In this document: in pieces, positions 50,207-59,291 of the stretch
Layout: every line of letters starts with the position of its first letter
How positions within the stretch are numbered: position 1 is the first letter of the stretch
Origin: CAVZBW01 sp963778465
GTDB lineage: Bacteria; Actinomycetota; Acidimicrobiia; Acidimicrobiales; RAAP-2
Reading direction: 5' to 3'
Length of the DNA: 64,000 bases
NCBI GenBank assembly: GCA_963778465.1
Contig: CAVZUK010000003.1
Span: 248,001 to 312,000, forward strand
Made by a program: the position numbers and the translations under genes
The notes under the pieces: generated by a model
What the model saw: the letters and a program-made list of their open reading frames with translations, nothing else
Databases searched by the model: none
What the model was told of the DNA's origin: nothing

Positions 50207-50791
50207 ATGGGGACGAGCGACCGGAACCGGTACCTGGACCAGGTCCTCATCGGGGGCAGGGAGCGCCGGGCCATCGTGATCGTCGACTACGACCCGGCGT
50301 GGCCGCGGCGCTTCGACGAGGAGCGACAGCGGATCTCCGCCGCGCTCGGCAGCAACGCCCGAATGATCGAGCACATCGGCTCGACCTCCGTGCCCGGGCT
50401 CGCCGCCAAGCCCATCATCGACATACTCGTGCCGGTCGACGACGTCGAGGACGAGGTGGCGTACCGCCCCGCCCTGGAGGATGCCGGCTACGTGCTCCGG
50501 GTCCGCGAGCCGGGACATCGGATGTTCCGCACCCCCGAGCTCGACGTGCACGTGCACCTCTGGGGGGCTGGTTCCGAGGACGTCGACCGCCACGTCTTGT
50601 TCCGGGACTGGCTGCGGAGAGACGAACGCGACCGAAGGGACTACGAGGCCCTGAAGCGCCTTCTCGCCCAACGTGATTTCGACGATACGAACGAGTACGC
50701 CGACGCCAAGGGCGAGCTGATCGGCGAGATCATGGTGCGGGCACGGGAGTGGGCGAGGGAGAGCGACCCCGCTTTCCCTGGTGCTCCTTAG
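50207..50791 (+). CDS. GrpB/UPF0157 family nucleotidyltransferase-fold protein
   Basis: 194 residues. IVDYDPAWPRRFDEE, EHIGSTSVPGLAAKPIIDILV and ELDVHVHLW identify the GrpB family, whose fold is that of nucleotidyltransferases (the Gly-Ser and D-x-D-type residues). Sometimes fused to dephospho-CoA kinase. Cellular role poorly known. ATG 50207 preferred over an upstream start at 50183. Confidence 0.82.
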   Translation: MGTSDRNRYLDQVLIGGRERRAIVIVDYDPAWPRRFDEERQRISAALGSNARMIEHIGSTSVPGLAAKPIIDILVPVDDVEDEVAYRPALEDAGYVLRVREPGHRMFRTPELDVHVHLWGAGSEDVDRHVLFRDWLRRDERDRRDYEALKRLLAQRDFDDTNEYADAKGELIGEIMVRAREWARESDPAFPGAP

Positions 50792-51034
50792 ATCGCTGCG
50801 CTCCGCCGGGTGCTTTCGTACCTCGGGTTGCCGGAGGACGTGCCGGTGCCCCAGCCGCGCACCGGGCAGCAGGCCGATGCGGTGAACGATGAGTGGGTGA
50901 TGCGGTTCTTGTCGGCATCGCCCGGCTGCTCCGAGAGCCGGGTCTTCCTCGTCGCGCACTTGCGGGGATGTCCGCCGGTCCTGTATATTAGGTATCCCAA
51001 AGTTCTCGTCGTCGGCTAGCCAGATAGGCTCAGT

Positions 51035-51316
51035 ATGATCGTCGATCAACCGCAGACAGGTCACCAGAACGCGATGGTCAGGGGCAGGCGCTCGGGCCGG
51101 GATCTGGTCGGGACACGGCCGCTCGGAGACGGCGGTCTCGGCATGCGGCGGATCGACTGCGTGCGGCTGGTCTTCGACGGCGAGAGGAGCCGGGCTGAGG
51201 TCGTCGGCGTCGGTTACCGGTTGCCGGTCTCACGCCCCATACCCCTGGGAATGGCGGGTCGCCTGATCGCATCGGGGACGCCTCATCTGACCCTGATCGA
51301 GAGTCGGGATCTGTAA
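51035..51316 (+). CDS. Small hypothetical protein
   Basis: 93 residues, DCVRLVFDGERSRAEVVGVGYR in its middle suggests a small beta sheet. Two bases before the Bfd gene on the same strand, so probably in the same operon. No family recognised; GTG/ATG choice uncertain. Confidence 0.5.
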   Translation: MIVDQPQTGHQNAMVRGRRSGRDLVGTRPLGDGGLGMRRIDCVRLVFDGERSRAEVVGVGYRLPVSRPIPLGMAGRLIASGTPHLTLIESRDL

Positions 51317-51318
51317 GC

Positions 51319-51510
51319 ATGGTGGTCTGTCACTGCAAGGCAGTCTCCGATCGCACGGTGAACGCCGCTATTGCGTCCGGCGCACGGAGCGTGTCCGAGG
51401 TCACCTCGCGGTGCACGGCCGGTGGAGGGTGCGGGGGTTGCCACACGCTCTTGCAGTCACTCATCGAGGCCAGCGGGGCAGGCGTCGACGTAGAGACGTC
51501 GGCGGCCTGA
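51319..51510 (+). CDS. Bacterioferritin-associated ferredoxin-like [2Fe-2S] protein (Bfd)
   Basis: 63 residues: MVVCHCKAVSDRTVNAAI with C-x-C, then TAGGGCGGCHTLLQ with C-x2-C. The four Cys bind the [2Fe-2S] cluster in the Bfd helix-turn-helix fold. Bfd reduces the haem of bacterioferritin to mobilise iron, matching the Bfr gene 65 bases downstream. Confidence 0.9.
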   Translation: MVVCHCKAVSDRTVNAAIASGARSVSEVTSRCTAGGGCGGCHTLLQSLIEASGAGVDVETSAA

Positions 51511-51575
51511 GTCGTTCCGACTCCTACTCCCCGGCGTACGATCTCGTCACGCCAAACGCAATTGAAGGAGCGATC

Positions 51576-52052
51576 GTGCGTGGACACGAGAGGGTCTTGG
51601 AGCTTCTCAACGAGGTGCTCACGGCCGAGTTGACGGCGACCAATCAGTACTTCCTGGACGCCAAGATGTACGACAACTGGGGCTACGTGCGTCTGGGTGA
51701 GCATTTCCGAGAGCAGTCGATCGGCGAGATGAAGGACGCCGACCGGCTCATCGAGCGCATCTTGTATCTCGAGGGTCACCCGAATCTTCAGCGGCTCGGG
51801 ACCGTCCGAACCGGTGAGTCCGCCCTCGAGAAGCTCCGGCTCGCTCTCGACCTCGAACGAGAGGCCGTCGATCGCCTCAACCAGGGGATCACGCTCTGCG
51901 CGGAGCTCTCGGACAATGGCACTCGCGAGCTCTTGGAGGACGTTCTCGAGGGCGAAGAGGACCATGCCGATTGGCTCGAGACCCAGCTCGAGCTGATCGA
52001 CCAGATCGGAGAGCCGCTCTACCTCTCCCAGCACATCCGCGACGGAGGGTGA
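51576..52052 (+). CDS. bfr: Bacterioferritin
   Basis: 158 residues, normal length. VLTAELTATNQYFLDAKMYDNWG holds Glu18, EMKDAD carries the haem Met52, EGEEDHADWLETQLEL holds Glu127 and His130. But position 54, normally His in EMKHAD, is Asp, and the usual LALE at Glu94 reads LALD, so two of six ferroxidase ligands differ. Iron-storage cage with haem, reduced by Bfd. GTG start 51576 set by GAAGGAG at 51564. Confidence 0.9.
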   Translation: MRGHERVLELLNEVLTAELTATNQYFLDAKMYDNWGYVRLGEHFREQSIGEMKDADRLIERILYLEGHPNLQRLGTVRTGESALEKLRLALDLEREAVDRLNQGITLCAELSDNGTRELLEDVLEGEEDHADWLETQLELIDQIGEPLYLSQHIRDGG

Positions 52053-52078
52053 CGGTCGTCGAGGACCGGGGCACTGCG

Positions 52079-52540
52079 TCATGCACGAGTAGCGCCTGAA
52101 TCGGAGCGGTTCGCCCCCACCGACTTCTTCTCGGCCATCGTGGTCTCGAAGAGCTCGATGCCGCGCCGACGGGCGTCCGTAGCCACGAGACGACTCGCCA
52201 GTCTGGAGAGCTGATCCTGTCGTGAGGGGCTCAGGTCTGCGACGAGCGCCGCAATCTCGGTCTGGAATGCCGCCGTCGCCCGACCGACCAGTCGTCGCCC
52301 GGCGGTGGTGATGGCCACGTGGACGCTGCGGCCGTCCACCGGGGAGGGGATCCGGGATACGGGCCCACGTTCTTCGGCCCTGTCGACCAGCACCGTCACA
52401 CTCGACTTGTCCAGCTGCAAGAAGCCGGCCAACTCCTTGATGGTCGGCCGGCGATCACGGAGGATCCCGAGCAGGTGGGCATGGCGCCGGTCGTCTTTTG
52501 GACCGCAGCCTTCGACTGGTTGGACGCCACGTTGAACCAA
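52079..52540 (-). CDS. MarR family transcriptional regulator
   Basis: 153 residues; winged helix with TIKELAGFLQLDKSSVTVLVDRAEERG and the wing RIPSPVDGRSVHVAITTAGRRL. Start is a TTG at 52540 directly behind the VOC gene; no ATG/GTG fits, and a normal MarR has about 20 residues more at the N-terminus, so the start may be damaged. May control the VOC gene with which it is co-transcribed. Confidence 0.75.
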   Translation of the reverse strand: MVQRGVQPVEGCGPKDDRRHAHLLGILRDRRPTIKELAGFLQLDKSSVTVLVDRAEERGPVSRIPSPVDGRSVHVAITTAGRRLVGRATAAFQTEIAALVADLSPSRQDQLSRLASRLVATDARRRGIELFETTMAEKKSVGANRSDSGATRA

Positions 52541-52559
52541 GAGGGCCGACGCCGCTGCG

Positions 52560-52940
52560 CTATGGGCTGGCGAACGCCGTCAGCGAGAGGGTATTGCCGT
52601 CGGGATCCGTGAACCATGCGACGCGGTCTCCGCTGGTCGAGCTCCATATGCCGAGCTCGTCCTGGTCCATGCCGTCGAAGCGGGAGAACTCGACTCCTCG
52701 GTCCGACAACTCCCGCACCGTGGTTTCGATGTCGGGCACCACCCAGCCGGCGATCGTGAAGGGTTGGACGGATAGCTCGCCGACGGGAGTGACGCGCAGC
52801 ATGGTGCCGTGCGCGTCCAGCACCAGCGCGAACGGCGTGTCCTCCAGGACCGCGAGCCCGAGGACGCCCCCGTAGAAGGCGCGGGCGGCGACGGCGTCCC
52901 GTACCGGGACGAAACCGATGAAGTCTGCCGCACCTAACAC
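52560..52940 (-). CDS. VOC (glyoxalase-like) protein
   Basis: 126 residues; FIGFVPVRDAVAARAFYGGVLG and VAWFTDPDGNTLSL are the two half-motifs. The DPDGN-SL end is common in bleomycin-resistance/glyoxalase proteins. The first usual His is replaced (FIGFV), so metal binding may be altered. Precedes the MarR gene on the same strand. Confidence 0.8.
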   Translation of the reverse strand: MLGAADFIGFVPVRDAVAARAFYGGVLGLAVLEDTPFALVLDAHGTMLRVTPVGELSVQPFTIAGWVVPDIETTVRELSDRGVEFSRFDGMDQDELGIWSSTSGDRVAWFTDPDGNTLSLTAFASP

Positions 52941-53016
52941 GAATTCGAACGTACCATCCGGCTCTTCAGGACACCGACGACTCGGGAAGCGGGGTGCGAG
53001 CCCGCTCCGTGGAAGC

Positions 53017-53841
53017 TCAGGACCGGATGAATTCGAGGAGGTCGGCGTTGATGGTGTCCGCCTTGGTCGTCGGCATGCCGTGCGGGAAGCCCGCGTAGAT
53101 CTTCAGCGTGCTGTTCTGGAGCAGCTGAGCCGAGAGCGGGCCGGCGTCGGCATACGGCACGATCTGGTCGTCGTCACCGTGCATCACGAGGACGGGGATG
53201 GTGATCGCCTTGAGATCCCCCGTGAAATCGGTCTGGGAGAAGGCGACGATGCCGTCGTAGTGGGCCTTGGCCCCACCCATCATCCCCTGGCGCCACCAGT
53301 TCTGGATGATCGCCTCGGAGGGCTCGACGCCCGGCCGGTTGAACCCGTAGAAGGGTCCGGACGCCAGCGCCCGGTAGAACTCGGATCGATTGGCGGCGAG
53401 CTGTGCCTGGAGGTCGTCGAAAACGCTCTTTGGCAACCCGCCCGGATTGGCATCGGTCTGGACCATGAGTGGGGGAACGGCGCTCATGATGGCCGCTTTG
53501 ACCACCCGGGACCCACCATGCCGGGCGACGTAGGCGACCACCTCGCCCCCGCCCGTCGAGTGGCCGACGTGAATCGCGTCGTGCAGATCGAGATGGGCCG
53601 TCAGTGCGGCCAGGTCGGCCGCGTAGTGATCCATGTCATGACCGTCACCGGTCTGCGAAGAGCGCCCGTGCCCGCGTCGATCGTGAGCGATGACGCGAAA
53701 GCCCTGTCGGAGGAAGAAGAGCATCTGGTTGTCCCAGTCGTCGGCCGACAACGGCCAGCCGTGGCTGAAGACGATCGGCTGTCCCGTACCCCAGTCCTTG
53801 TAGAAGATCTCGACGCCGTCGGGGGTGGTGATCGATGCCAT
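53017..53841 (-). CDS. Alpha/beta hydrolase (non-haem chloroperoxidase/perhydrolase type)
   Basis: 274 residues. Nucleophile elbow GHSTGGGEV, Asp in MHGDDDQIVP, His in YAGFPHGMPTT and oxyanion HGWPLSADDW. This pattern with the PFYGFNRPG segment is that of cofactor-free haloperoxidases/perhydrolases; natural role usually as esterase or arylesterase. Confidence 0.88.
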   Translation of the reverse strand: MASITTPDGVEIFYKDWGTGQPIVFSHGWPLSADDWDNQMLFFLRQGFRVIAHDRRGHGRSSQTGDGHDMDHYAADLAALTAHLDLHDAIHVGHSTGGGEVVAYVARHGGSRVVKAAIMSAVPPLMVQTDANPGGLPKSVFDDLQAQLAANRSEFYRALASGPFYGFNRPGVEPSEAIIQNWWRQGMMGGAKAHYDGIVAFSQTDFTGDLKAITIPVLVMHGDDDQIVPYADAGPLSAQLLQNSTLKIYAGFPHGMPTTKADTINADLLEFIRS

Positions 53842-53952
53842 TTGTGTGGTCCTCCTGTCTCAACGGGCCGCCAATGAGGCGGTGGAACGGGGATTCGTGG
53901 TCGCTGGGGTTGTGGTCTTCGAGCTGGGTTTTCTCCGGGGCGGATCGAGCCG

Positions 53953-54795
53953 TCAGGTGAAGCGCCGGACGAAGGCGAGGGCGGTGTCGGCGACTTCACG
54001 CCAGCCGCTGTCGATCGTCAGGGAGTGGCCCCTCCCCGGTACCTCGACGAACTCCGTCACGCCGGGATTCTTCTGCTGTCGCTTGTAGGCGGCCCGGGAG
54101 ATTGCCCGCGGGACGGTGTTGTCCTTCTGGCCCGAGATGATCAGGAGGGGTCCCCGGTCGGCGTTGCCGGCGTCGACCTTGGCCTCCGACCAGGGGTTGA
54201 GGTTCGCCGAAGCGGCCTGGAACAGCGGCACGCCGGAGGCAGGAACGGCAAAGGTGTCGTAGAGGTCGTGGGCCTCCTTCTCGTCCACCGCGTTGGCGAA
54301 CGCAAAGCGAAACTGGTCGTAGGTCAAGGGAATCGCACGGTGCCGGTTGGCGGGGTTGCCGAGTACCGGCTTGGCCGCCTTGAGCGCCGAGATCGGTAAT
54401 GGCAGAACTCCCCGGAAGGGGGCGGCATCGATGGCCACCGACGCCGCCGACAGCCCCCGGCCCGCCACGATCTGGGTGAGGAGGCCCCCGAAGCTGTGGC
54501 CGACCACCGCCGGCTTGGTCTGCAACGTGCCGATCACCTCGGCGTAGTGATCGGCGACCTGCCCGATGGTCTTGCCGGCGAAAGCCTCGGGATCCTCGTT
54601 AGCCCCCTCGACGGTGTCGGGGTCATCGGGCCAGCCGGCGAGAACCGGCGCGTAACCGGCATCCTCGAAGACCGCGCCCCAGCGATCCCAGCTGCTGGCA
54701 AGTAGCCAGAGGCCGTGGATAAACACGATCGGGGTTCGTCCCGAGGCGTTGGCCCTCGTGATCTGTTCCTGAGTGTGCTCGTCGACCTCCAACAT
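53953..54795 (-). CDS. Alpha/beta hydrolase
   Basis: 280 residues. HGLWLLASSWDRW, nucleophile GHSFGGLLTQIV, acid DNTVP in ISGQKDNTVP and His in PGRGHSLTID complete the triad. Family: lysophospholipase-like small hydrolases of unknown substrate. Start ATG 54795 chosen since the preceding residues are not conserved. Same strand as, but 110 bases before, the other hydrolase. Confidence 0.86.
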   Translation of the reverse strand: MLEVDEHTQEQITRANASGRTPIVFIHGLWLLASSWDRWGAVFEDAGYAPVLAGWPDDPDTVEGANEDPEAFAGKTIGQVADHYAEVIGTLQTKPAVVGHSFGGLLTQIVAGRGLSAASVAIDAAPFRGVLPLPISALKAAKPVLGNPANRHRAIPLTYDQFRFAFANAVDEKEAHDLYDTFAVPASGVPLFQAASANLNPWSEAKVDAGNADRGPLLIISGQKDNTVPRAISRAAYKRQQKNPGVTEFVEVPGRGHSLTIDSGWREVADTALAFVRRFT

Positions 54796-54926
54796 CGCGC
54801 GCTCCCTTCGTCGCTCCGCGTCACCCCTCACGACTCTCGCGCCGAGCGAGGCGCTTGTCACCCTGCAGCCAAGGGTCACTCCCCTCTCCCCGGATGGAAA
54901 CCCGATTGCTCACTACTGTGGGGGAG

Positions 54927-55868
54927 ATGGTCACGGACTCTTCCCACAACGCGGTTCCGTTCACCGCATGGCCAGAGTTGACCCTTTCGGAGTGGGACGA
55001 CACCCGGGAGACGCTCCACCGGTGGACCCAGGTCGTCGGCAAGCTGCGCCTCGCGCTGGAGCCGATGATGAACCAGTGGTGGCAGGTGCCGCTCTACGTA
55101 TCGGCTCGGGGTTTGACCACGTCACTCATGCCGTACGGGCAGGACCTCGGGCTGGAGGTCGAATTCGACTTCGTTCACCATCTCCTGGCGCTCCGCACCA
55201 TCGACGGCCGCGAGCGACAGGTGGAGCTCAGGCCCCGTTCGGTGGCGGACTTCTATCGGTCGGTCACAGAGTCGCTCGCGTCCCTCGCCGGGCCGGTCCG
55301 GATCCGGCCGATACCCTCCGAGCTCGCCGACGTCACACCGCTCGACCAGGACGAGGAACATCGCGCCTACGATCCCGAGGCCGCACGTCACTTCTGGGTT
55401 GCCCTGGTTGCGGCACACCGGGTGATGCGGCGCTTCAGAGCTGGCTTCAAGGGGAAGGCGAGCCCGGTCCATTTCTTTTGGGGTGCCGCCGACCTTGCGA
55501 CGACCCGGTTTTCCGGACGACCGGCGCCACTCCATCCCGGGGGGGTGCCCAACTGTCCCGACTGGGTCCAACAGATGGCCTACAGCCAGGAGGTCTCGAG
55601 TTGCGGCTTTTGGCCTGGCGGGAGCGAGGAGGGCTCCTTCTACTCCTACGCCTACCCCGAGCCGTCAGGGTTTCGCGAGTGGCCCGTCGACGCCCCGGGG
55701 AGGTTCGACGAGACGCTGGGCGAGTTCGTCCTTCCCTATCGTGAGGTCCGACTCTCGCCGGATCGGGAAAGGGTGGTCCTCCGCTTCTTCCAGCAAACGT
55801 ACGAGGCTGCCGCTCAATTGCTGCGATGGGATCGAGCGTCGCTCGAAGCCGATGAGCCACGCCCCTGA
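54927..55868 (+). CDS. DUF5996 family protein
   Basis: 313 residues. FTAWPELTLSEWDDTRETLH, QWWQVPLYVSARGLTTS, SPVHFFWGAADLATTRFSG, CGFWPGG and YSYAYPEPSGF are signatures of this conserved but uncharacterised family. No membrane segments. ATG 54927 follows GTGGGGGAG; a longer frame to 54855 is less likely. Confidence 0.85.
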   Translation: MVTDSSHNAVPFTAWPELTLSEWDDTRETLHRWTQVVGKLRLALEPMMNQWWQVPLYVSARGLTTSLMPYGQDLGLEVEFDFVHHLLALRTIDGRERQVELRPRSVADFYRSVTESLASLAGPVRIRPIPSELADVTPLDQDEEHRAYDPEAARHFWVALVAAHRVMRRFRAGFKGKASPVHFFWGAADLATTRFSGRPAPLHPGGVPNCPDWVQQMAYSQEVSSCGFWPGGSEEGSFYSYAYPEPSGFREWPVDAPGRFDETLGEFVLPYREVRLSPDRERVVLRFFQQTYEAAAQLLRWDRASLEADEPRP

Positions 55869-55909
55869 TACCCGCGAGCCCTGACGCCACGCGCCTCGAA
55901 GGTCGCCCG

Positions 55910-56251
55910 TCACCCCGGTGGGAGGAGGGTGATGGCGTCCTCGGGGCATGCCACCACACACATCCCGCAGGCTCGACAACGGTCCCCCGTGGCGTAGGCC
56001 ATCTTCTTGCCGTGGGCGAGGACGCGCAGGCGGTTCATTCGGCCGAGAGAGCGGTAGTCGCTCTCGTCGATCCTTCGTACCTCGAAGACGTCGTTGGGGC
56101 AGACCTGCACGCATTCGGTCTCCGCCTCACAGCGCCGCATGTCGACGACCGGCGTCCAGCTCCCCGCCGGGGCGCCGCAGCGGGCACCCGGACGATCGGG
56201 ATGGCTGGACGCGCGACGCTGCTTCTCGAGGTTGCGATCCGCCTTCGTCAT
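55910..56251 (-). CDS. Ferredoxin-like protein with two [4Fe-4S] sites
   Basis: 113 residues. DMRRCEAETECVQVCPNDVF and DRCRACGMCVVACPEDAI hold eight Cys arranged as in 2[4Fe-4S] ferredoxins, with an unusually wide gap in the first site. A basic 35-residue N-terminal tail. ATG 56251 overlaps the stop of the ABC-2 permease gene, an odd pairing (see findings). Electron carrier in the cytosol. Confidence 0.82.
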   Translation of the reverse strand: MTKADRNLEKQRRASSHPDRPGARCGAPAGSWTPVVDMRRCEAETECVQVCPNDVFEVRRIDESDYRSLGRMNRLRVLAHGKKMAYATGDRCRACGMCVVACPEDAITLLPPG

Positions 56252-57096
56252 CCGACGGTCTTCCGGCGGAAGAGATAGGCGGCGAGCGGAGCGAAGACCG
56301 CGAGTAGGGCGACGGACCAGAGCACCGCAGCGAGGATGGGGTGCTGCATCGGCCATGCGGGGATGCTCGACGACGGGTTCGGATTGCCGAAGAGCTCGCG
56401 AACCGCCGCGGTGACGGCACTGACGGGGTTCCAGTTCGCGATCGCCTGGAGCCAGCCCGGCATCCCACCGGTCGGGACCATCGCGTTCGAGACGATGGCG
56501 AGCGGGAACAAGATGATGAGTCCGACGCCCTGGGCCGATTCGGGTCCCTTCGACACGATGCCAAGGCAGGCGCACGCCCACGCCAGCGCGTAGGCGAAGA
56601 GCAGGGCGACCCCGAAGCCGCCGACGATCGAGGCGAAGCTCGCGTCGGGCCTCCAGCCGATCGCCAGCCCGGTCAACACCACGATGAGGCTGCAGAGCGT
56701 CGCGGAGAGCAGATCCGCGATCGAGCGTCCGACCAGCACCGCCGAGCGCCATATGGGGAGGGTGCAGAAACGGTCGATGGCGCCGGTCGTGATGTCGGAG
56801 ATGAGCCCGACCGCAGTGCCCATCGCGGAGGTGGTCAGGTTGAGGAGCATCAGACCGGCGATCGCGAAGTCCGTGTAGCTGCCGCCCTTGATCGGCACCC
56901 CGGAGCCGAAGACGTACACGAACAGCAGGGTGAAGAGGACGGGCTGGATGGTCACGTCGGAGAGTTGCAGCGGCTCGCGTGCGATGTGCACGAGGTTGCG
57001 CCGGACGAGCACGACGACGTCGTGAAGGCGGGCGCCGAGCATCGAGCGCTCCCTGCGGACGACCGAACTCGACCCCAGCGTCGTGGTGATCGTCAT
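56248..57096 (-). CDS. ABC-2 type exporter permease
   Basis: 282 residues with six hydrophobic helices, VLFTLLFVYVFGSGVPI and the late signature PAESAQG-like segment (KGPESAQGVGLIILFPLAIVSN), MPGWLQAIANWNPVSAVTAAVREL. DrrB-type drug or lipid exporter channel. Overlaps the ATPase stop (ATGA region at 57093). Confidence 0.9.
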   Translation of the reverse strand: MTITTTLGSSSVVRRERSMLGARLHDVVVLVRRNLVHIAREPLQLSDVTIQPVLFTLLFVYVFGSGVPIKGGSYTDFAIAGLMLLNLTTSAMGTAVGLISDITTGAIDRFCTLPIWRSAVLVGRSIADLLSATLCSLIVVLTGLAIGWRPDASFASIVGGFGVALLFAYALAWACACLGIVSKGPESAQGVGLIILFPLAIVSNAMVPTGGMPGWLQAIANWNPVSAVTAAVRELFGNPNPSSSIPAWPMQHPILAAVLWSVALLAVFAPLAAYLFRRKTVG

Positions 57097-58085
57097 GATG
57101 CGACTCCTTCGAAGGTCGGGAGGTCGATGATCTCGGCGTCCGCGCTCTCGGCGGGATGCCCGGTCAGTGAGAAGAAGACGTCGTCGAGGGACGGCGGCCG
57201 GACCTCGACGTCGTCGACGACGATGCCGGCTGCGTCGAGCGCTCGTACGATCCTCGTCGCGAGGCCTGACTGTGCCGACACCGGCGCCTGCAGGCGCCGG
57301 CCGTCCTGGCTCACGTGGACCTCCCCGTCGACGAAGGGCATGACTGCGGCCGGAGCGCCGGGATGGGGACTGGCCAGCGTGACCGTGAGGCGGGCGCCGC
57401 CGATCTGCGTCTTCAGCTCCGCTGAGGTGCCTTCGGCGATGACCGTGCCGTGGTCGATGACGACGATCCGATCCGAGAGCTCGTCGGCCTCCTCGAGGTA
57501 CTGCGTCGTGAGCAGGAGGGTCGTGCCGTCGGCGACGAGCTCGCGGATCACCTGCCACATCCGCATCCGGCTCGTCGGGTCGAGGCCCGTGGTCGGCTCG
57601 TCCAAGAAGAGCACGGGCGGGCGAGTGGTGAGGCTCGCGGCGAGGTCCAGGCGCCGCCGCATCCCTCCCGAGTAGCCCTTCATCACGCGGTCTGCCGCGT
57701 CCACGAGCTCGAACCGCTCGAGCAGCTCGACGGCGCGGGCCTTTGCGTCCTTGCGGCGGAGGCCCGAGAGCTCGCCGACCATCACCAGGTTCTGCCGGCC
57801 GGTCAGCGCCTCGTCGAGGGTGGCGTCCTGCGCCGTGACGCCGATCCTGCGGCGGACGGCGGCCGCGTCCGACACCACGTCGTGGCCGGCGACGCGGGCG
57901 CGGCCGGCATCGGGGACGGCCAGCGTCGTCAAGATGCGCACGGCCGTCGTCTTCCCGGCGCCGTTCGGGCCGAGCACGCCGAGAACGGACCCGGCGGGGA
58001 CGGAGAAGCTGACGCCCCGGAGCGCCTTGGTCTCCCCGTAGGTCTTGACGAGGCCGTCCGCTTCGATAACCGGGGCGCTCACCAC
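57093..58085 (-). CDS. ABC exporter ATPase (DrrA-like)
   Basis: 330 residues: Walker A GPNGAGKTT, signature YSGGMRRRLDLA, Walker B VLFLDEPTTGLDP, and the long C-terminal DrrA-type extension ending PPSLDDVFFSLTGH. Powers the DrrB-like permease; typical substrates are hydrophobic drugs or lipids. Divergent from a TetR gene that probably represses it. Confidence 0.93.
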   Translation of the reverse strand: MVSAPVIEADGLVKTYGETKALRGVSFSVPAGSVLGVLGPNGAGKTTAVRILTTLAVPDAGRARVAGHDVVSDAAAVRRRIGVTAQDATLDEALTGRQNLVMVGELSGLRRKDAKARAVELLERFELVDAADRVMKGYSGGMRRRLDLAASLTTRPPVLFLDEPTTGLDPTSRMRMWQVIRELVADGTTLLLTTQYLEEADELSDRIVVIDHGTVIAEGTSAELKTQIGGARLTVTLASPHPGAPAAVMPFVDGEVHVSQDGRRLQAPVSAQSGLATRIVRALDAAGIVVDDVEVRPPSLDDVFFSLTGHPAESADAEIIDLPTFEGVAS

Positions 58086-58167
58086 CGAACTGCCTTACTA
58101 GTCGGCAAGTAGGCCATGCGCCCTACGATACGAACTGACTAACCGTCCGTCAAGTAAACTGTTGCAC
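58086..58167. promoter_or_regulatory. Divergent promoter of exporter and TetR genes
   Basis: 82 bases with TACT-AGTCGGCA-AGTA (58096-58111) as a short inverted repeat and a related CAAGTAA at 58150. Likely holds the TetR operator, but the arms are only four bases, so the call is weak. Confidence 0.45.
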
Positions 58168-58878
58168 ATGGGAGAACCGAGGTCGCGCCGGAACCTCCGC
58201 ACGGTCCCCGACGACCATGCCCGGCGCGATCGGCAGCCACCAGCCCGGGCCGGTCGGCCTCGTGGATCGACACGGGAGCGGATCTTGGACGTGGCGCTCG
58301 ACCTCTTCACGGAGCATGGCTACGACAAGACCTCGCTCCGGGAGGTCGCCGATGCGCTGGGCTTCACCAAGGCCGCGCTCTACTACCACTTCGAGAAGAA
58401 GGAGGACATCCTCCTCGCCCTGCACCTTCGCATGCACGCGCTGGGCAGCGCGGCGCTCTCCCGGCTCTCGGAGCTCAGTAACAACGGCGCCGACATCGCC
58501 GCCTGGATCGCCGTGCTCGACGAGTTCATCGACCAGGTGCTCGCCAACCGGAAGCTCTTCCTCTTCCACATTCGCAACGAAAAGGCGTTGGAGCAGCTCC
58601 AGCACAGTGAGCACAACGAGGCGGAGCACCAGGACATGCAGGAGCAGCTCCGCGTGATGCTCAGCTCGCCGTCGCTTCCGCTCCCGCTCCGGGTCCGGAT
58701 GGCGTGTTCCATCGGCGCCGTGATGGGCGCGCTGATGGGGACGAGCGCGGCCTTCGAGGACGTTTCGGTCCAAGAGCTCGCCGGGCTCGTCCGTGACGCC
58801 GTGCACGACCTCATGGCTGTGGATGCCCCGGCGTCGCCGGACGCCCGTCGCCAAGGCAGCCGAAGCCTGCGGGCCTGA
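58168..58878 (+). CDS. TetR family transcriptional regulator
   Basis: 236 residues. After a basic 35-residue tail comes the HTH domain: RERILDVALDLFTEHGYDKTSLREVADALGFTKAALYYHF (in pieces, ALGFTKAALYYHF is the recognition helix). Controls the divergent exporter (inference). ATG 58168 preferred to one six bases upstream. Confidence 0.88.
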   Translation: MGEPRSRRNLRTVPDDHARRDRQPPARAGRPRGSTRERILDVALDLFTEHGYDKTSLREVADALGFTKAALYYHFEKKEDILLALHLRMHALGSAALSRLSELSNNGADIAAWIAVLDEFIDQVLANRKLFLFHIRNEKALEQLQHSEHNEAEHQDMQEQLRVMLSSPSLPLPLRVRMACSIGAVMGALMGTSAAFEDVSVQELAGLVRDAVHDLMAVDAPASPDARRQGSRSLRA

Positions 58879-58899
58879 GCCGCAGGTTCGCGAGCCTGG

Positions 58900-59291
58900 A
58901 GCACCACTACGGGTTCCCTCAGCATCTCCGTGGGACGTGCTTGGCCGCCGCCCCGCAGCAGCCCGGTGCGGCGTGCCTGGAGACCCTGCCCTACGGCAAC
59001 GGCCCCCAGGGTGACAGCTATCCCCAGACCGACGCTCCCGTCGCCCGCTACCGGACGGTCAAGCTCAGCGAGAACGCCGCCGGTACCGAGATGTCCATCA
59101 ACGGGAAGCAGTTCAGTCCGAACGAGTCCATCTTCTCCGAGCCGGGGGTGCTCGGGACCACCGAGCAGTGGACGGTCTACATACCCGTTCCATCTCCACA
59201 CCGAGCACTTCCAGGTCATCGACGCCGACATGTTGAGCTTCGTCAACGTGGTGAACGGCCGGTCGGCAAGCTCGGGGACCGACGGACCCTA
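58900..59291 (+). pseudogene. Multicopper oxidase fragment
   Basis: AAGTEMSINGKQFSPNESIF, TEQWTVY and, in the next frame, PFHLHTEHFQVID (the type 1/3 copper H-x-H-x3-H motif) are the C-terminal copper domain of a multicopper oxidase. The N-terminal domains are missing, and a proline codon at 59186 shows both C and G, breaking the frame. No start codon or continuation found; a decayed or truncated gene. Confidence 0.65.

Noticed and set aside
50810..51019. A 69-residue open frame after grpB
   Set aside because: No ribosome site, no recognisable similarity and composition unlike its neighbours; not strong enough to call.
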